Part shown: positions 1-7,004 of the stretch, piece by piece | Position numbering within the stretch: the stretch's first letter is position 1 | Layout: every line of letters starts with the position of its first letter | Position numbers and translations under genes: made by a program | The notes under the pieces: generated by a model | The model's input: only the letters and a program-made list of their open reading frames with translations | Told to the model about the DNA's origin: nothing | The model's database searches: none | From: Pyrinomonadaceae bacterium | GTDB lineage: Bacteria; Acidobacteriota; Blastocatellia; Pyrinomonadales; Pyrinomonadaceae | Assembly (NCBI GenBank): GCA_019186825.1 | Contig: JABARP010000020.1 | Coordinates: forward strand, 464 to 64,463 | Direction: 5' to 3' | Length of the DNA stretch: 64,000 nucleotides

Positions 1-1
1 A

Positions 2-619
2 ATTCCCAACGGCGAGGGCTTAGGCAGCCTACTCAGCGGCGACCCGGTGCTGCGCGAACGAGTTAATGAATTGTCGAGCCGCGTGGGACTTCCGCCCCTT
101 CCTGTTGTCCCGCCTAGCAATTTCAATCAAGTCCCGGACAATTTAATCGGCGGTTACGGTCGATCCCTATCGAATCTTTTCAGCCAAAACTACCCGACCT
201 TTCGTGTCGGCGTCCGCGTCGAGATTCCGTTTGGCAACCGCATGGCGAAAGCCGAACTCGGTCGCTCACTCGCCGAAGGCACACGAATAAACTACGAAAG
301 CAAACAAGCCGAACAGAACATCGAGGTGGAGGTGCGTAACGCTTTGCAGGCAGTTGCTTCGAGCGAGGCACGGCTGACCGCAGCCCGAGAAGCCCGAGTC
401 GCCGCAGAGAAACAGTATGAAAGCGAACGGCGTCAGTTCACCACCGGAACTTCCACGGTGTTTTTAGTGCTGGAAAGACAAACCGGTTTGGTCAACGCAC
501 AGGGGCGCGAGATCGAAGCTCAAACTCTACTGAACAAAAACATCGCTAATCTCAGGCGTGTTACCGGCGGCACACTCGACCGGTCCGGCATCACACTGCA
601 GATTAGTAAGCCCAGGTAG
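2..619 (+). CDS. TolC-family outer membrane efflux protein, C-terminal part (5' end outside window)
   Basis: The reading frame is open from base 2 and ends at TAG 617-619, so about 205 codons of a longer gene are present and the true start lies left of the window. The visible part has the features of the second half of an outer membrane efflux protein (TolC/OEP): a beta-strand segment (FRVGVRVEIPFGNR), then long amphipathic helices rich in Ala, Glu and Arg, including a heptad-like stretch around EVRNALQAVASSEARLTAAR, and a closing segment resembling TolC repeats. Family members form trimeric outer membrane channels for RND or ABC exporters. A GTG at 47 is an internal codon, not a likely start. 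The gene sits inside the putative island left of the tRNA-Pro fragment, so it may be accessory efflux cargo. The substrate cannot be read from the sequence. Confidence 0.8.
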   Translation: MPNGEGLGSLLSGDPVLRERVNELSSRVGLPPLPVVPPSNFNQVPDNLIGGYGRSLSNLFSQNYPTFRVGVRVEIPFGNRMAKAELGRSLAEGTRINYESKQAEQNIEVEVRNALQAVASSEARLTAAREARVAAEKQYESERRQFTTGTSTVFLVLERQTGLVNAQGREIEAQTLLNKNIANLRRVTGGTLDRSGITLQISKPR

Positions 620-792
620 GAAACGCAGAGCGTGAACAACATAGCTGCTGCGTTGGGGAAGCGACACCGATCGAATCAGAATGAAGTTCAAATGACGAGG
701 TCGGTCGCATTTAGGTATCTAACGGTCTCGGTTTCAGATCGCCATTCATGAACGGCTCAAAATACTGAAGTATTTATTTGAGGAAGCACCAG

Positions 793-915
793 ATGTTCCG
801 TATGTCACAGTCGGTCGAGCCGTTACAGGAGGTGTTTCTGGATTGGGGTGAGATCTTCTCGAACAAAAGAAGCATTATCTTGGAAGAATACGGAAGGATT
901 GCTGTTCGACTCTAA
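793..915 (+). CDS. possible small ORF or gene remnant (40 aa)
   Basis: ATG at 793 opens a 40-codon frame ending at TAA 913-915, six bases before the next gene. The peptide begins MFRMSQSVEPLQEVFLDWGE and ends YGRIAVRL. It has no signal peptide, membrane segment or recognised motif. The close spacing to the following gene would fit a small leader gene or the 3' remnant of a degraded gene. Nothing else supports translation and no Shine-Dalgarno is clear. The rest of 620-921 shows no recognisable feature. Confidence 0.2.
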   Translation: MFRMSQSVEPLQEVFLDWGEIFSNKRSIILEEYGRIAVRL

Positions 916-921
916 AAACGT

Positions 922-1590
922 ATGTTAAGTTTACTCGCCATTATAGTGCCGTTGGCGCTTCTGGATAGTTTGAATCCAATCACTATCGCGGTCCACGTTT
1001 ACCTGCTTGGTACACCGGAGCCAAAAACACGTACGACGACGTTTGTGATGGGCGTTTTTCTAGCATATTTCTTTGGTGGTTTGCTCTTGGCCCTCGGACT
1101 CGGCTCGATCCTAGAATACGTTGGTAATTTTTCGGAAAGGACTCTGCGCTTAATTGAAGCGACAGTTGGCCTAGGATTGTTGGGTTTCGGCTGGTATATG
1201 CGTGGCGGCAACTCGAAGAAGGAAGAGCCAGCCCATCCCACCTCAATGAGTCCACTTAGCAGTTTTTGGTTGGGCTTCGCGGTGACTGCAAGCGATCTAC
1301 CCACCGCCATTCCTTACATTGCAGCTATCGAGCGGATGCTACAAGCGAATCTTTCGTCTGTCGCACTTGTCGGGACGGTAGCTTTGTATAATTTCGTTTA
1401 TCTGATTCCCCTAGTCGCCCTCTTCGTAATTTACTTTTTATTGGGAAAAAGGGCGGTGGCAGTGCTTCAAAAGGTAACCGCTTTCATTACTCGATGGAGC
1501 CCAATAGTTTTGGTTGTGTTTTGCGTGGTAGCCGGTGTTTTGCTAGTTGCTGATTCAATTGCGTTCGCCTTCGGGAAGCCAATTTTTTGA
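922..1590 (+). CDS. GAP-family / LysE-like integral membrane protein
   Basis: This 222-residue protein has about six hydrophobic helices and almost no soluble domain. The start reads LLDSLNPITIAVHVYLL, and a second Pro-containing segment reads AVTASDLPTAIPYIAAI. The repeated small/Pro motif in helices 1 and 4 is typical of the LysE transporter superfamily, and the overall arrangement resembles the GAP (glycopeptidolipid-addressing) family known from actinobacteria. Family members are thought to export small molecules or lipids; no substrate can be inferred. A central hydrophilic loop (about residues 95-110) is Lys/Glu rich. The gene looks more AT-rich by eye than the core genes to its right, in line with the island setting. 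Confidence 0.7.
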   Translation: MLSLLAIIVPLALLDSLNPITIAVHVYLLGTPEPKTRTTTFVMGVFLAYFFGGLLLALGLGSILEYVGNFSERTLRLIEATVGLGLLGFGWYMRGGNSKKEEPAHPTSMSPLSSFWLGFAVTASDLPTAIPYIAAIERMLQANLSSVALVGTVALYNFVYLIPLVALFVIYFLLGKRAVAVLQKVTAFITRWSPIVLVVFCVVAGVLLVADSIAFAFGKPIF

Positions 1591-1989
1591 CCGTCATTGT
1601 ACAACCGTTGTCTCGGGAGTAAAAGCGTCAAACTCTAGACGGAAACAGCACGCTGACATCGGTTCACTCATTGGTGGATAAGATCAATAAAAGGTGATGG
1701 TGCACCGCGCCCACTGGAATGCCGTGGAAGCGAGGAGTTGCTGCTCCGGGGCGCTATACGAGTCTGGGCGAAAAATAGGTGGTTGGCAGTCAGAGGAAAT
1801 GGTAAGATAAAGAGGCTCTGAAGTTGCTAAATCTGACTTGAGAGTCGCGGTTTATTGACAAAAAGTTGGTTGCAGGTTGGTTGCAGCGTTCCTGATTACG
1901 GCTTATTATTGTTGAATAGACTTAGCCGTTAAGTTGTTGATTCTAAGATGTTTTGAGCAGTTTTGACAAGATATACAAACCTACCAAAA
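1591..1989. other. non-coding stretch at the inner edge of the putative island
   Basis: About 400 bases without a convincing gene separate the GAP-family gene from the tRNA-Pro fragment. The only clear structure is an 11-bp tandem direct repeat at 1865-1886. The stretch directly left of the tRNA fragment does not match a tRNA 5' half: no D-arm and no 5' acceptor strand CGGGACG are found. No integrase gene is visible here. Confidence 0.6.
1865..1886. repeat. 11-bp tandem direct repeat
   Basis: GTTGGTTGCAG occurs twice back to back (1865-1875 and 1876-1886), about 100 bp left of the tRNA-Pro attachment site. Short direct repeats near an att core can be arm-type sites for a tyrosine integrase or its excisionase. 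That function is inference from position only. Confidence 0.5.
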
Positions 1990-2038
1990 TCGCTTGGGGT
2001 GCGAGAGGTCGTGAGTTCAAATCTCGCCGTCCCGACCA
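1990..2038 (+). mobile_element. attachment-site copy: 3' half of tRNA-Pro(GGG)
   Basis: The sequence folds as the 3' half of a proline tRNA. It has a TTGGGGT anticodon loop at 1994-2000 (anticodon GGG at 1996-1998), the 3' anticodon strand GCGAG, the variable loop AGGTC, a T-arm GTGAG/TTCAAAT/CTCGC at 2011-2027, the acceptor 3' strand CGTCCCG, discriminator A and encoded CCA at 2036-2038. The 5' half (acceptor strand, D-arm) is absent upstream. A tRNA 3' end without its 5' half is the usual footprint of a tyrosine-integrase element that inserted into the tRNA gene, which leaves an intact tRNA at one end and a displaced 3' end at the other. Because the native-looking terminator follows on the right, the island should lie to the left and the intact tRNA-Pro beyond base 1. 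Confidence 0.8.
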
Positions 2039-2045
2039 ACACAAA

Positions 2046-2082
2046 CGGGGCTTTCCGCATTTTGCAGAAAGCCCCGTTTTTT
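2046..2082 (+). terminator. Rho-independent terminator, formerly of tRNA-Pro
   Basis: A perfect 10-bp stem (2046-2055 with 2067-2076, CGGGGCTTTC/GAAAGCCCCG) is followed by a run of six T. It begins eight bases after the CCA of the tRNA-Pro fragment. It is therefore probably the tRNA's own terminator, kept with the displaced 3' end. Confidence 0.85.
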
Positions 2083-2334
2083 ACAAGTGACGCGCTGGCA
2101 GCGCTGGGAACCACAAAGGTGACAGTAACGTCACCTGGCTTGGGCCGGTCACGGACGAAGAATATAGCTCCCGGAACGAATATCAAGGGTAGTCGGTCAG
2201 CGGCAAACTTTACGACTCAGCCGCTTTTTCCGGTCGGCGATTGCGAGACTTCCTGAGCTTTTATAAAATGGAAGACGTTCCTCACTAATGCAGTAAATAT
2301 TGCACGTAAATTTACTTCGGATCAGGAGAAATCT

Positions 2335-3276
2335 GTGGCGAGATCAAATGAGATCGTCGTGATCGGAGAGCTGAATGTGGATCTGATCGCGTCGGGTGTT
2401 AGTGCGGGCCCGGTTCTGGGTACGGAGGTTTTGGCAGATGATTTTACCGTCACTCTCGGCAGCGCATCCGCGATCTTTTCCTGCGGGATCGCGCGCCTTG
2501 GCCATAGCGTTACGTTCGTAAGCCGGATCGGGAATGACGACTTCGGGCATTTATGTCTTGAGTCACTCGCTCAGCGAGGCATTGCGACCGATCGGATCGA
2601 GATCGACGTTCAGTCGAAAACGGGTGTTACCGTCGTAGTAAGCACGGCGGAAGACCGCGCGATGATCACGTTCCTTGGTGCGATCGCCGAACTTTCGCTC
2701 TCGCAGGTTCCGGCGGATATCTTTCACGGTCATCGGCACCTTCACCTTACGTCGTATTACCTTCAGAAGGCATTGCAGCCGGACTTTCCGCATCTTCTCG
2801 ATGCGGCAAGGGAAGCGGGGGCGACGACTTCGTTCGACCCGAATTCAGATCCGACGCAAGGCCGCGACGAGAAAGTCCTAGAGGTCAGTCGCCATACGGA
2901 CATCCTGTTTTTGAATGAAGACGAAGCGAGGCTGTTGACCGGTGTCGATGATATCGAGGCGGCCGGCCGTCAGTTGAGCGAGCTTTGTCCGACAGTTGCG
3001 ATAAAGCTCGGAGCAAAGGGCGCGATCGGTTTTCAAGATGGTGCGGTCGAGCGGGTCGAAGGGTTCAAGATCGATGCGGTCGATTCCACCGGAGCAGGGG
3101 ATTCGTTTGCGGCAGGCTTCGTACACGCGTTCCTCGATGGCGGCGACCTGCGAAAGTGCCTGACGATCGGGAACGCGTGCGGTGCATTTTCGGCATCGCG
3201 GCCCGGCGGAACTGACGGGCAGCCTGACCCGGAAGAATTGGAGCGGTTCGTGATGTACGCGTCGCTCCGCGCATGA
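2335..3276 (+). CDS. PfkB-family carbohydrate kinase
   Basis: This is a 313-residue ribokinase-fold sugar kinase. The N-terminus VVIGELNVDLI carries the substrate-site Asp. The C-terminal signature DSTGAGDSFAAGF (about residues 250-262) holds the anion hole and the catalytic Asp of the PfkB family. The length is normal. The start is GTG at 2335, preceded by AGGAGAA. Members phosphorylate ribose, fructose, 2-keto-3-deoxygluconate, nucleosides and similar sugars using ATP in the cytoplasm; the substrate cannot be decided from sequence. It is the first core-type gene after the island boundary, stands alone, and converges on htrA with a shared terminator between them. Confidence 0.9.
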   Translation: MARSNEIVVIGELNVDLIASGVSAGPVLGTEVLADDFTVTLGSASAIFSCGIARLGHSVTFVSRIGNDDFGHLCLESLAQRGIATDRIEIDVQSKTGVTVVVSTAEDRAMITFLGAIAELSLSQVPADIFHGHRHLHLTSYYLQKALQPDFPHLLDAAREAGATTSFDPNSDPTQGRDEKVLEVSRHTDILFLNEDEARLLTGVDDIEAAGRQLSELCPTVAIKLGAKGAIGFQDGAVERVEGFKIDAVDSTGAGDSFAAGFVHAFLDGGDLRKCLTIGNACGAFSASRPGGTDGQPDPEELERFVMYASLRA

Positions 3277-3336
3277 CAATATCGAGTCTACGCGCTTCGG
3301 CCGCTTCAGCGTCGTAGTTTCTCTTTCATATAAAAA

Positions 3337-3377
3337 GCCCAGGGTTATGGCTTGTTGTCCTAACCCCGGGCGTTTTT
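3337..3377. terminator. bidirectional Rho-independent terminator
   Basis: An 11-bp stem with one A/C mismatch (3337-3347 with 3361-3371) has TTTTT on its right and AAAAA on its left. It can therefore stop transcription from both the kinase gene (+) and the htrA gene (-). Confidence 0.85.
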
Positions 3378-3420
3378 ATTCATGAACCTCGCCGAAGCAA
3401 GATTCCCGTCTTCTCGACGT

Positions 3421-4905
3421 TTACTGCGGCTTTACGGTCAAGTAGATCGTCTGGCCGCGGCGCGAAACGAGCAAGAGCACGGGCTTGCCGTTCGATTCGC
3501 CGAGAGCATTCTTGACGTCTGCTGCGGACGTGACCGGCTTTCGGTTGACCTCTAGGATCACATCGCCGCGATCGATGCCGGCCGACGCTGCCGGCCCGGT
3601 CGGATCCACATCAGTCACGACGAGCCCATCGGTAGAATCAAGCCCGAGCTGCTTTTGTATCTGTGGCGTGATCGGCGAGAGCACGACACCGAGTTTGCCC
3701 GAGCTGTCATTTGCAGGACCGTCGGTCGGTGCGTTCGGGTTGTTCTTGTCGGCGTTCGGTGTTTCGAATTCATCGAGCGTCGCGTTGACCTCCATCGACG
3801 TTCCGCCGCGGTTGACCGTCAGCTTGATCGACGTTCCCGGCTGCGCACCGGCGACCTTGTTGCGGAGAGCGTTCGTGTCCTCGATCTTTTCTCCGTTTAT
3901 CGCTGTGATGACGTCGCCGCGTTTTAGGCCGGCTTTGTCGGCCGCGCTTCCGGCCTTGACGCCGCTGATCAGAACGCCTTCCGTTGTACCGAGTTCAAGC
4001 GCCTTGGCGGTGTCGTCCGTGATGTTTTGGATAGTAACGCCGAGCATACCGCGATGGACCTTGCCGTCCTTTAGAAGCTGCTCCATCACGCTTTTTGCCA
4101 TATTCGACGGGATCGAAAATCCGATACCGATGTTGCCGCCTGAGGCGCCGCCGGGCGAAAGGATCTGAGAATTGATGCCGATCAGCTCGCCGTTCAGATT
4201 AACGAGTGCGCCGCCGGAATTGCCGCGGTTGATCGGTGCGTCGGTCTGAAGAAAATCCTCAAAACTGCCGTCGCTGAGGCCTGTTCGGCGGCCTTTCGCA
4301 GAAATGATGCCGGCCGTAACGGTTTCGCCGATATCGAGCGGATTGCCGATCGCGAGCACGATGTCGCCGACGCGAACCTCGTCCGAATTGCCAAGCGTCA
4401 GGAAGGGAAGATTCTCCGCCTCGATCTTTATGACGGCAAGGTCGCTCGGGGCGTCCGTGCCGATGACCTTCGCTTCGTATGTCTTGTTGTCGCTCGTGAG
4501 AACCGTGATCTTTTCGGCACCATCAACGACGTGGTTGTTTGTCAGGATCGTACCGTTTGAGTTCACGATCACGCCCGAACCCGCACCGCGTTCGATTCTC
4601 GGGCCGCGATTCGGCATCGGCTGACCGAACTGACGGAAAAAATCATCGCCAAAAGGCATTTGCAAGGTGCCGGCATCGGCAGCTTGCTTCTTTTCCATCC
4701 GGATCTGGACGACGGCAGGCGAGGTCTTTTCAACAACGTCCGCATACGATGTCCTGATACCGTTTACGACAACAGGTGCTGGCGCCTGCGCGGTATTCGC
4801 GCTCGGTGGTGCTGCTTCGGTGCCGGGCAAAAGCCCGCCTGTACAGGAAAGGCTCAGGCCGGCGGCCGCAATAGCGGTCATTAAAATAATTCTTCCATTA
4901 CGCAT
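3421..4905 (-). CDS. degP: HtrA/DegP-type serine protease, predicted lipoprotein
   Basis: This is a trypsin-like envelope protease with two PDZ domains, acting in quality control of unfolded periplasmic proteins. I chose the ATG at 4905 (MRNGRII), which has GGAGA about ten bases upstream, over an ATG six codons earlier. The N-terminus ends in the lipobox LSLSC (Cys21), so it is likely membrane-anchored through lipid. The catalytic triad is visible: His125 in LTNNHVV, Asp155 in SDLAVIK, Ser230 in NRGNSGGA. PDZ1 spans about 280-370 and PDZ2 about 405-490, joined by a linker rich in Asn, Asp and Pro. The final length of 494 residues is usual for DegQ/DegP. It reads away from the polyamine operon behind it and looks like a single gene. 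Confidence 0.93.
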   Translation of the reverse strand: MRNGRIILMTAIAAAGLSLSCTGGLLPGTEAAPPSANTAQAPAPVVVNGIRTSYADVVEKTSPAVVQIRMEKKQAADAGTLQMPFGDDFFRQFGQPMPNRGPRIERGAGSGVIVNSNGTILTNNHVVDGAEKITVLTSDNKTYEAKVIGTDAPSDLAVIKIEAENLPFLTLGNSDEVRVGDIVLAIGNPLDIGETVTAGIISAKGRRTGLSDGSFEDFLQTDAPINRGNSGGALVNLNGELIGINSQILSPGGASGGNIGIGFSIPSNMAKSVMEQLLKDGKVHRGMLGVTIQNITDDTAKALELGTTEGVLISGVKAGSAADKAGLKRGDVITAINGEKIEDTNALRNKVAGAQPGTSIKLTVNRGGTSMEVNATLDEFETPNADKNNPNAPTDGPANDSSGKLGVVLSPITPQIQKQLGLDSTDGLVVTDVDPTGPAASAGIDRGDVILEVNRKPVTSAADVKNALGESNGKPVLLLVSRRGQTIYLTVKPQ

Positions 4906-5015
4906 ATGATCTGGTCTCCACAAAGAAGATTAAACTTACGAAGAATGACGGATCGAGGCTCCAGAGAAGTGAACTGGGGTCCGAGGGTTTTTACTTCGGT
5001 ATCAAACAACTAACC

Positions 5016-5924
5016 TCAAGCAAGGCCCACCTTCGGGGTCCGCTCGTTAAAGAAATACGCGAGAGATTTATAGACAAGTTTGGCGCAAAGAAATGCGACC
5101 GAATCCTGCCCCGGAACGTATGAGTATTCGACAAGGTCCATCCCGATAACTCGTTTATTCTCAGCAAGTTTGCGGATGAGTGCCAAGGTTTCGTACCATC
5201 CCAGACCGCCTGGTTCCGGTGTTCCCGTTGTCGGTACGATGCTTGGATCGAGGCCGTCGATGTCTATTGTCAGATAGACGTTGTCCGTGAGGGAATTGAC
5301 AGCATCGTCTATCCAGTCGGTGCGGCCGACGATGTCGCGTGCCCAGAATATCTTCGTCGGCAGGCCGTTCTTTAGCGAAAGCGCTTCTTCGCTTGAAATG
5401 GAGCGGATGCCGACCTGCACGGCCGGAATCTTCAAGTCCTTTACGACCCGTGCCATTATCGAGGCGTGCGAATGCTCCGTTCCGTCGTAAGAATCGCGAA
5501 GATCGGCGTGAGCGTCGATCTGAAGGACACTGATATTCTCGTATTTTTCGGCGTGTGCTCGAATGACAGGCGCAGACACGGAATGTTCGCCGCCGAGCAT
5601 ACAAACGAATTTATCGAGGTCGAGCAGGCGTTTTGTTTCGCCGTAGAGGTCGGCCATCATTTCAGCGGGCGTTGAACGCGGAGTGAATTCAGGAAGCGTG
5701 TGAATGCCAAGCTTGTAAACCTCTGCGTCGGTCTCTTCCTCGTAAAGCTCCATATTACGCGAGGCGTCGATGATCGCCATCGCCCCGGCTTCCGTGCCGG
5801 TTCCGTAAGAGACAGTGCCTTCGTAGGCGACAGGCCACACAACGATCTCAGCGGTATCGAGACTCGAATATTTCTCGTCCTCGATACCGCCGAAGTTCAT
5901 CGGAAGACTGGCAGATTCGCTCAT
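5016..5924 (-). CDS. speB: agmatinase (ureohydrolase)
   Basis: This 302-residue member of the arginase/agmatinase family hydrolyses agmatine to putrescine and urea. All Mn-binding motifs are present in order: GGEHS (about residue 111), DAHADLRD (about 137-144), the SHAS substrate loop, and DIDGLDPS (about 221-228). Agmatinase rather than arginase is chosen because of the SHAS loop and because the gene ends an operon starting with arginine decarboxylase. Its start lies three bases after the stop of the deoxyhypusine-synthase-like gene. Cytoplasmic. Confidence 0.9.
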   Translation of the reverse strand: MSESASLPMNFGGIEDEKYSSLDTAEIVVWPVAYEGTVSYGTGTEAGAMAIIDASRNMELYEEETDAEVYKLGIHTLPEFTPRSTPAEMMADLYGETKRLLDLDKFVCMLGGEHSVSAPVIRAHAEKYENISVLQIDAHADLRDSYDGTEHSHASIMARVVKDLKIPAVQVGIRSISSEEALSLKNGLPTKIFWARDIVGRTDWIDDAVNSLTDNVYLTIDIDGLDPSIVPTTGTPEPGGLGWYETLALIRKLAENKRVIGMDLVEYSYVPGQDSVAFLCAKLVYKSLAYFFNERTPKVGLA

Positions 5925-5927
5925 AAA

Positions 5928-6989
5928 TTACGGGACGTCGACGGTCATCGTCTGGCTGGAGAACGAAAAATTCGGACGTTTCCGGCCTTTCATAAATTTC
6001 GCCGCAGTCTGCGAGAGTGCGGTGATGATCATCGGCAATGCGATCGACGGGTCGCACGGAACATAAGCGGTCGTCGCGCCTTTGTGCAACTTTCCGAACG
6101 TGCTCGTATGGTTGCTGCCATAGCTCGGCGTACGCTGATCAAGAGGCACTGAATCCGTCGAGATCGAGATCGCGTACTTATGTCCACGTACGTTTCCACG
6201 CGAAATGTAGCAAGAAAGTTCCGTAAGATTTGCCATTCCCTGGCTTGAGGTGCTTCCGCAGGCGATCATGGCAGAGTTTCGCGACTTCGCGTTGATCTGC
6301 ATCATATCGAGTGTGTCCTGGCCGAGGTCGAACCCGACGTGGATCTTCTTCTCAAATTTCACGCGGGCAAGGCCGATCGCAAGCTCCGAGCCCGAAATGT
6401 CAGGGCAAAAGACGGGTATCCGAGCCTTGTAAGATGATGTGAGTACGCCATCTTCGTGAGCGATCTCAGCGAGTTCGCGTCCCATCAGGTGGAGGAATTC
6501 GCGGCACGAATACGAACGCGTCAGGTCGAGCTGATTGACAACGCTGCCGATCCACTCGTCGGCTTCCTGATATTCCTCGGCGTTGCCGAGTACGTCCCCG
6601 ATACGCGTAACAGACGCCGCAGCAAGGTCCTCGTCGAGCATACTCGGATGAGCCTGATAATGCTCGCGGCCGAGCGTCTCGTGGATGTCGTGATAAAGTA
6701 CGGCGCCAGAGGCGACAATCACATCGACGAAACGGTTCTTGATCACGTACGAAAGCAGCCGGCGCATTCCCGCGGTAACAACGTTCCCGCTGAGGCACAA
6801 ATAGATCGTCGAATTGTCATCGAGCATATCGAGCCAGATCCTGTGTGCTTCTGCCAACTGCCTTGCGCCGAATCCGGCGCCTTCCATTTTCTCCAAGAGC
6901 CCGGCGACCGACCGGTCGCGGTCGATCGGTACCGGCCGAGTGGGCACGGATAAGAACTTCGATGCTTTTGATTTTTTCTGAGCTACCAT
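5928..6989 (-). CDS. deoxyhypusine-synthase-like NAD-dependent aminobutyl transferase
   Basis: This 353-residue protein belongs to the deoxyhypusine synthase family. The NAD-binding segments resemble the family (LSGNVVTAGMRRLL, ASGAVLYHD, IPVFCPDISGSELA). The lysine that carries the aminobutyl intermediate is conserved as Lys300 in TFGKLHKG, where eukaryotic enzymes have SWGK. Bacteria have no eIF5A, so the job is not protein hypusination. Some bacterial homologues are reported to make homospermidine or related polyamines. The position between speA and speB argues strongly for a polyamine product made from putrescine. Gaps are 15 bp to speA and 3 bp to speB, so all three should be co-transcribed. 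The exact acceptor is inference. Confidence 0.8.
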   Translation of the reverse strand: MVAQKKSKASKFLSVPTRPVPIDRDRSVAGLLEKMEGAGFGARQLAEAHRIWLDMLDDNSTIYLCLSGNVVTAGMRRLLSYVIKNRFVDVIVASGAVLYHDIHETLGREHYQAHPSMLDEDLAAASVTRIGDVLGNAEEYQEADEWIGSVVNQLDLTRSYSCREFLHLMGRELAEIAHEDGVLTSSYKARIPVFCPDISGSELAIGLARVKFEKKIHVGFDLGQDTLDMMQINAKSRNSAMIACGSTSSQGMANLTELSCYISRGNVRGHKYAISISTDSVPLDQRTPSYGSNHTSTFGKLHKGATTAYVPCDPSIALPMIITALSQTAAKFMKGRKRPNFSFSSQTMTVDVP

Positions 6990-7004
6990 AAATGTCTCCC
7001 TGGA

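Noticed and set aside
1929..2186. 85-codon minus-strand frame across the tRNA-Pro fragment
   Set aside because: It reads through the antisense of a tRNA 3' end and a terminator; peptides of this kind are a common false prediction.
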